From contig CBDFGK010000002.1 of assembly GCA_965247075.1 (NCBI GenBank), positions 62,001 through 126,000 on the forward strand: a DNA stretch of 64,000 bases. The letters are read 5' to 3'. Shown in pieces: positions 63,301 through 64,000 of the stretch; position 1 is the stretch's first letter; each line of letters begins with the position of its first letter. A model generated the notes under the pieces. That model did no database searches. It was not told the DNA's origin and saw nothing but the letters and a program-made list of their open reading frames with translations. This DNA comes from CBDFGK01 sp965247075. GTDB taxonomy: Bacteria > Pseudomonadota > Gammaproteobacteria > Pseudomonadales > Halieaceae. The translations under genes and the position numbers were made by a program.

Positions 63301-63349
63301 TGGTGCTGACAGCTATACCCTGACCAGAACCCCTACAGGCGGGTGCTGA
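51347..63349 (+). CDS. Giant surface protein, segment 4: main repeat array
   Basis: This is an open frame of about 4,000 codons carrying about 45 modules of the same families. It adds a unit that resembles a SEA-like domain (ITLPGLTTAEFNRGDFIAGM, then ANVHILRVTAGSVFVYYEIV; 52020-52330 and again 62360-62690), two adjacent He_PIG-like units (54760-55320), PKD-like units (55970-56280 and 56620-56930) and, at the end, FN3 modules (from 62700; VTDTTVALSWTAIPGADSYT). It is rich in Thr, Ala, Asp and Val. I see no cysteine except in the final out-of-frame codon. The frame breaks in a GGG run at 63341-63343, one G more than the sister FN3 copy implies. Such extended arrays form rod-like adhesins. Confidence 0.82.
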   Translation, partial: APTPVSTTQTFTVTVSAPGPTIALAADTGTGAGADSDGITSNGVVNVTLASDFDPSRDTWDYSTDGSAPGTAGSNPASGTDASFDLGAAGLGLADGIYQIRVHQTIDSAVSLIASLAVTLDTTAPTVDSFPDLGEPTVGQPANVKITFSEAVADFASADITSATAIAIAVDGSGDPTTYTVTYTPSAPGAVTLTLAADSVSDLAGNTAPATDKTASGTAQAAATETVAKPRITATITLPGLTTAEFNRGDFIAGMATFLSVEAANVHILRVTAGSVFVYYEIVADTAAALDTPAMTLSTATAAQLRTASGQSIPATSAVSNTVVRQDADEPTAPVIDTANVAVNHAENTPITTAVATYTTDDTNTVEWSHAGTDADLFLIDPASGALTFKALPDYEIPTDAGGDRVYDLTITATETNGDPSNLASDALAVTVTVANVDEEGAITAITGNAQVGQELTAGTVTDLDSPASGTAVTSITHQWQSAVDSADAAAVDDAAWPPISGATGATYEPVVGDVGKIIRVVATYTDGEGGGKKVASASTASATLSADSTLSALEVSAGTLNPAFASGIDAYAVSLGTGVANITVTPTATDTTGAVVTVDGVAVTSGEPSAAIDLNVGNTPISIIVTAEDTSVTQTYTVTVTRAAPRPSIALAADTDADTSDGITSNGVVNVALASGFDLIRDTWEYSTDGSVPSTAGTNPVSGTDASFTLDEGVYEADDVQVRQTVNSVVSEVASLGVVTIDTIKPVIALEGGPVTVDHGGTYTEADDAGISGAGSDDTTATTTTGPDSMIVAGVAVDTNTAGDYTITYTATDPAGNVSNSLTRIVTVSAPTTDTTPPTVATFDDPAAGVIDTEQTHTITFSEAVTGLEVGDFSVSRNLVASGDLTVNSVTPASGAHTTYTISITPRATAFILTLATDSVMDTATTPNMGPASAASAVGTATPALVFAAGGSPALTSSNADAQRAKEGDTLTLAFEVNQELASVPTVTIAGRDAAVVKGAGDNNYEYTATYTVAETDTGVTDGAVAYTIAEMVAADNSANTLAETDRTTDILIDLTAPVIALNLDAEGNTDITLEVGDTYNELGAMATDNVDATDPTPTPSGMVDINTPGDYIITYTATDRAGNEATLTRTVTVREPVAVDTLALPALVDQSYTVGTPITDLVLPEATGGTGTLTYARTGALQAGLTYTAASRTLSGTPTVAATTTLTYTVTDSAAPAVTAMQTFTVIVNAALVLTTAGDQSYTVNTEITELTLPEATGGTAPLAYTLTGDLPTGLTFDTGTRTLFGTPSTAASATELTYTVTDANDASASQTFNVAVAAAADTTPPMITFNRFEPTGGMVDGTTTYLNVDDTLTVFVNSTELLADASLTDAAVFDIDGDKSAQNLVQVGATNQYSATYTITSTDNDTTPVFKVSGVTDTAGTPNTADDFTTDLGTVIIDTTAPTVDFNINNLADGVVNVLQNHDITFSEAVTGLATTGFSSSQDAAVAFVSGSDSGYTLSITPGDISYILILAADAVTDLAGNPNAEARVTISDKVNRLPAAHAGADQSDAVTGTQVTLDGSGSIDDDSINDLTYSWAHTSTDGSMPGTSVTITEDGTDADDPATPAAVFTPTVEGVYIFTLTVTDKFSTPANATDTVTITVSPARSTDATLSGLTIAEGGNDVPLDQTFASGTLTGYTASVANNVDSITVTLTTTDSAARVEVVVEGAQVAAGTGGVTANVTLDRLGTFGIDIEVTAEDTTTNQTYILAVTRAENIAPTADAGQAQIDAVPGTFVTLDGSASNDPDGDNAALTYAWTHTLTDDVATTPATVISLTGDDTVAPAFTPTTAGVYTFALTVTDAGTPPAPSTNDATVVITAMGEDVTLPATPTIALATDTGTDSDGVTSNGVVNVTGLATGATWKYIINGTPSVVFDSTTTTTFTLDEGVYAVDEVQVVQIVNGVDSAPATFARQITVDITAPTVATFDIIDVQGTVGTAQTHPITFSEAVTGLDATDFTVSSLIAPPDGDIVVNSVADSGDQTTYTITFTPAVPTVAFSLTLPINSVADIAGNTGPAMVAMVTGSAVAPASTDATLSGLTIAEGGNDVPLDQAFVSGTLTGYTATVANGVASVTVTPTTNDGGATVTVKGDAVASGQASEAITLDPGVATDIPIVVTAEDASTQAYTVAVTRTANTAPRITAGSEAIMHAEDAGTQVATYTATDDEGNTITWSVGGTDANLFTIDAAGELGFNTPPNFEVPTDNGGDRVYDLTIIATDDGTPTMDDTLDVVVTVINVDEPGSIGAITGDAQVGETLTAGTVTDLDSPADGTPVSSITHQWQSAVDSADAAAVDDAAWPPISGATGATYDPVVGDVGKIIRVVATYTDGEGGGKKVASAPTAAVIAASVTLSADATLSALDVSAGTLNPAFASGTLTGYTATVANNVDSIMVTPTVTDTGKATVTVDGVAVTSGEPSAAIDLTLGENPIDIIVTAEDASTQTYTVTLARAVPPPGIALRRDTGVNDVDNADRITRNRDIDVTLASGATWQFSSNTGSGGYTTGSGTSFSLPNGVYVNGQVRVRQTVNGVTSKPAGLDAFTFDADAPTVTLGTIAGAVIDRAGQMHNITFSEDVLGLAATDFSTSTGITVTDVSGSGAAYTITYTATAASFNLRLAEGGVSDIAGNSVALTSKTGTATPHNTAPTINTGNETPSHAENTPIATAVATYTTDDTNAIAWSHAGTDADLFSIDPTSGALTFKASPNYETPGSAATSNTYSVTITATETNGVPSNLASAPLAVTVTVTNVDEPGAISAISGTAQVGQTLTAGAVTDEDSPADGTAVSVTGHEWQSAPDGTAANDPAWAAISGATDATYEPVVGDVDKIIRVVATYTDGHGSDKMLTSAPTDPVVSETAPVVPTIALADDTGAATDDGITMNGQVDVTLATGATAWAYTINGTPTAVPDTSVTFFILPEGVYAVSEVQVVQTVNSVDSAPARLGGAVTVDRTKPVITVDPGAVEVTQGSGTYNDQGVTVDTGETLVTTIADPEGMVVGAVDTDTLGDYTYTYTATDLAGNVSESVTRTVTVSPAKSTDSTLSGLTISPGTLSPAFVANNLPYAVSLGTDVVSIMVTPTVTDTGKATVTVDGVAVTSGEASEAIDLILGNNPILVVVTAEDTSVTQTYTVTVARAVPPPGIALGKDTARDDGTNDGTNMDRITRNRSIVVTLHADFQNDRDAWEWSQDSGNTPYTTGNNIERSFSPGAVQATYQNNVVGARQTVNGVASEFAGLAEFTHDTVKPIISLNDGGTSVTITKGVAYDDPVTADDVFDGTIDPSHIVITGGPVDINTVDDYTLTYNVMDRAGNVADPLTRTVTVSEPVVTALALPAPPNQSYTVGTAVNLILPEAIGGTGALSYTLTGPGDTALPDGLTFTADTRTLSGAPSTAAPTTELTYTVTDSAPTPVSTTQTFMVTVNAAADTTAPVITFNRFEHTDGIVVDTTTYLNVGDTLTVFVGSTELLADASLTDAAVFDIDGDQPAQNLVRVGATNQYSATYTVTSTDNDTTPAFKVSGVTDTADTPNTAGDFTTELGTVIIDTSAPTIDFPNLGEPTVGEPANVKITFSEAVADFDSMDITGATAVDGSSDQTTYLVTYTPSALGTVTLTLAANAVSDLAGNTAPATDKTASGTAQAAATETTTKPRITATITIPGLTIAEFNRGNFIAGMANFLSVDAANVHILRVTVGSVIVDYEIVANTAAALDAPEMTLSGANAAQLRMAIRQSVPDTSEVSTTVARQEADEPPAPATPTLIQGAVTDTTITLSWVAVDNAESYTVTRVVGSGNVDVPITGLTATDENLDADTEYKYTITATNTAGTSDASAEFDARTADAPTVPAAPSLEKGVVTDTTVALSWTAIPGADSYTLTRTLGNNPAVTVLSDTTDLIFTDTGLTPETDYTYSLVAKNTVGPSTASEVIATTLATPTVPAAPSLEKGVVTDTTVALSWGAVTGADSYTLTRTPTGGC
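51715..52330 (+). repeat. Big + SEA-like block, copy 1
   Basis: The block from FPDLGEPTVGQPANVKITFS to the SEA-like unit is repeated at about 62075-62690. The two copies share module order and most residues (GEPTVG(Q/E)PANVKITFSEAV; AAATET-KPRITATIT). Confidence 0.75.
55320..55680 (+). repeat. ITFNRF unit, copy 1
   Basis: This unit (STELLADASLTDAAVFDIDG, then VGATNQYSATYTITSTDNDT) is repeated at 61715-62080 with few changes, offset about 6.4 kb. The offset differs from that of the 3.2-kb block, showing more than one duplication event. Confidence 0.7.
58510..61690 (+). repeat. Segmental duplication, copy 2 (about 3.2 kb)
   Basis: Second copy of the 48.15-51.35 kb block, with the same module order. 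It differs by small in-frame indels, for example three TACACC units at 60473-60490 against five at 50130-50159, and by keeping the correct frame at the He_PIG end where copy 1 has two extra bases. Confidence 0.75.
61715..62080 (+). repeat. ITFNRF unit, copy 2
   Basis: Second copy of the 55320-55680 unit, joined here directly to the Big + SEA-like block. Confidence 0.7.
62075..62690 (+). repeat. Big + SEA-like block, copy 2
   Basis: Second copy of the 51715-52330 block. Here it follows an ITFNRF unit instead of the AADTG unit, so the array was shuffled by recombination between repeats. Confidence 0.75.
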
Positions 63350-64000
63350 TGTAGTGGTGGCATCTGAGATCACCGACCTGATTTTCACTGATACCGGACT
63401 GACTCCTGAAACTGATTACACGTATTCCCTTGTAGCGAAAAACACTGTCGGGCCAAGCGAACCTTCTGAGGTCACTACAAGGACTCTTGCCACGCCAACT
63501 GTACCTGCAACCCCGACACTTGTCGTAGCCTCTACCACTGATACGACAGCAGTGCTTACATGGGGTGCAGTATCTGGCGCTGACACCTACACCCTGACCC
63601 GAACCCTTGGAAGCGGTTCTGCTGAACCGGTGCTATCAGACACCACCGAACTGACTGCCACTGATACTGGCTTGACTGCCGCAACTGATTACACGTATTC
63701 CCTTGTAGCGACAAACACTGTCGGGTCAAGCACAGCTTCTGAGGTTATTGCAACCACTCTTGCCACGCCAACTGTACCTGCAACCCCGACACTTGTCGTA
63801 GCCTCTACCACTGATACGACAGCAGTGCTTACATGGGGTGCAGTAACTGGTGCTGACAGCTACACCCTGAGCAGAACAGGCGGCGCAGGGCCAGCTGAAC
63901 CGGTGCTATCAGACACCACCGACCTGATTTTCACTGATACCGGACTGACTCCTGAAACTGATTACACGTATTCCCTTGTAGCGACAAACACTGTCGGGTC
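62690..64000 (+). repeat. Tandem FN3-coding repeats, about 270-285 bases each
   Basis: Five consecutive units start near 62690, 62945, 63215, 63500 and 63770. Between units DNA identity is high, for example CACTTGAGAAAGGAGTAGTC at about 62971 and 63243, and CTGATACCGGACTGACTCCT in at least three units. The array continues past the window end. Confidence 0.8.
63342..64000 (+). CDS. Giant surface protein, segment 5: FN3 repeats, runs off window end
   Basis: With one G fewer at 63341-63343 the frame continues without stop to the window end: GADVVVASEITDLIF, then TPETDYTYSLVAKNTVGPSE, then further FN3 modules of about 270-285 bases. Key features are TWGAVSGADTYTLTRTLG and the closing TYSLVATNTVG-S. 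The C-terminal anchoring or secretion signal lies outside, so the export class (type I, type V or other) cannot be told. The total gene is over 23 kb. Confidence 0.75.

Noticed and set aside
41100..64000. Regularly spaced repeats resembling a CRISPR array
   Set aside because: Repeats are protein-coding modules of 250-350 bases, in frame, with similarity throughout and no short constant repeat with variable spacers; no cas genes are present.

Overview
The window looks like chromosomal DNA of a steroid-degrading gammaproteobacterium. Gene order and protein styles recall marine sterol or bile-acid degraders, but the genus is inference only. The evidence is a set of steroid catabolism genes: 3-ketosteroid dehydrogenase overlapping a KshA-type Rieske oxygenase, an Ltp2/ChsH1/ChsH2-type side-chain aldolase-hydratase set, two ChsE-type acyl-CoA dehydrogenases, a P450 and a P450-type ferredoxin. 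These are interleaved with accessory DNA: a decayed IS-rich strip, a defence island and a giant repetitive surface-protein gene.

Layout. (1) 1-8.1 kb is a graveyard. It holds a P450 start, an intact ferredoxin, an intact redoxin and an intact ISL3 transposase, among remnants of a sterol desaturase, an epimerase fused to a MarR piece, an SDR, a sugar epimerase, a Baeyer-Villiger monooxygenase, and IS66 and IS91 fragments. (2) 8.1-19.3 kb is a type III-like restriction-modification locus. mod (8112) and res (16504) are separated by three unrelated two-gene cargo modules: AAA ATPase + PD-(D/E)XK protein; HTH-IrrE protease + DUF4411/PIN protein; small basic protein + OLD-type ATPase/TOPRIM nuclease. 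Between modules sit two short scars, each reading as the first codons of res fused to the last codons of mod. The simplest reading is that three tandem mod-cargo-res loci collapsed into one operon that kept all three cargos. (3) 19.4-21.7 kb is an AbiE-like toxin-antitoxin pair with a large inverted-repeat operator, ended by an IS630 remnant. (4) 21.7-38.8 kb is the steroid and lipid metabolism block, with a TetR regulator, a sulfotransferase, an SLC13 permease, a gamma-glutamyltransferase and a GPH-type transporter. (5) 38.8-40.6 kb has an orphan HigA-type antitoxin, a lone AAA ATPase and a transposase scrap. (6) From 40.6 kb to the window end is one giant gene of more than 23 kb. It encodes a signal peptide followed by dozens of Ig-like, cadherin-like, PKD-like, He_PIG-like and fibronectin III-like modules. 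Four small indels break its frame, and its leader is duplicated around a C20-(CA)9 tract.

How the parts work together. P450, KstD, KshA, the acyl-CoA dehydrogenases and the ChsH/Ltp2 set cover ring and side-chain oxidation of a steroid. A dyad at 24.42 kb contains a near-match to the actinobacterial KstR consensus, and palindromes precede the TetR gene and the P450. The defence genes from mod to res are linked by ATGA overlaps or short gaps and are probably co-expressed. The giant protein is probably exported and cell-surface. Its expression state may depend on homopolymer length, or the indels may be sequencing errors; the sequence alone cannot separate these.
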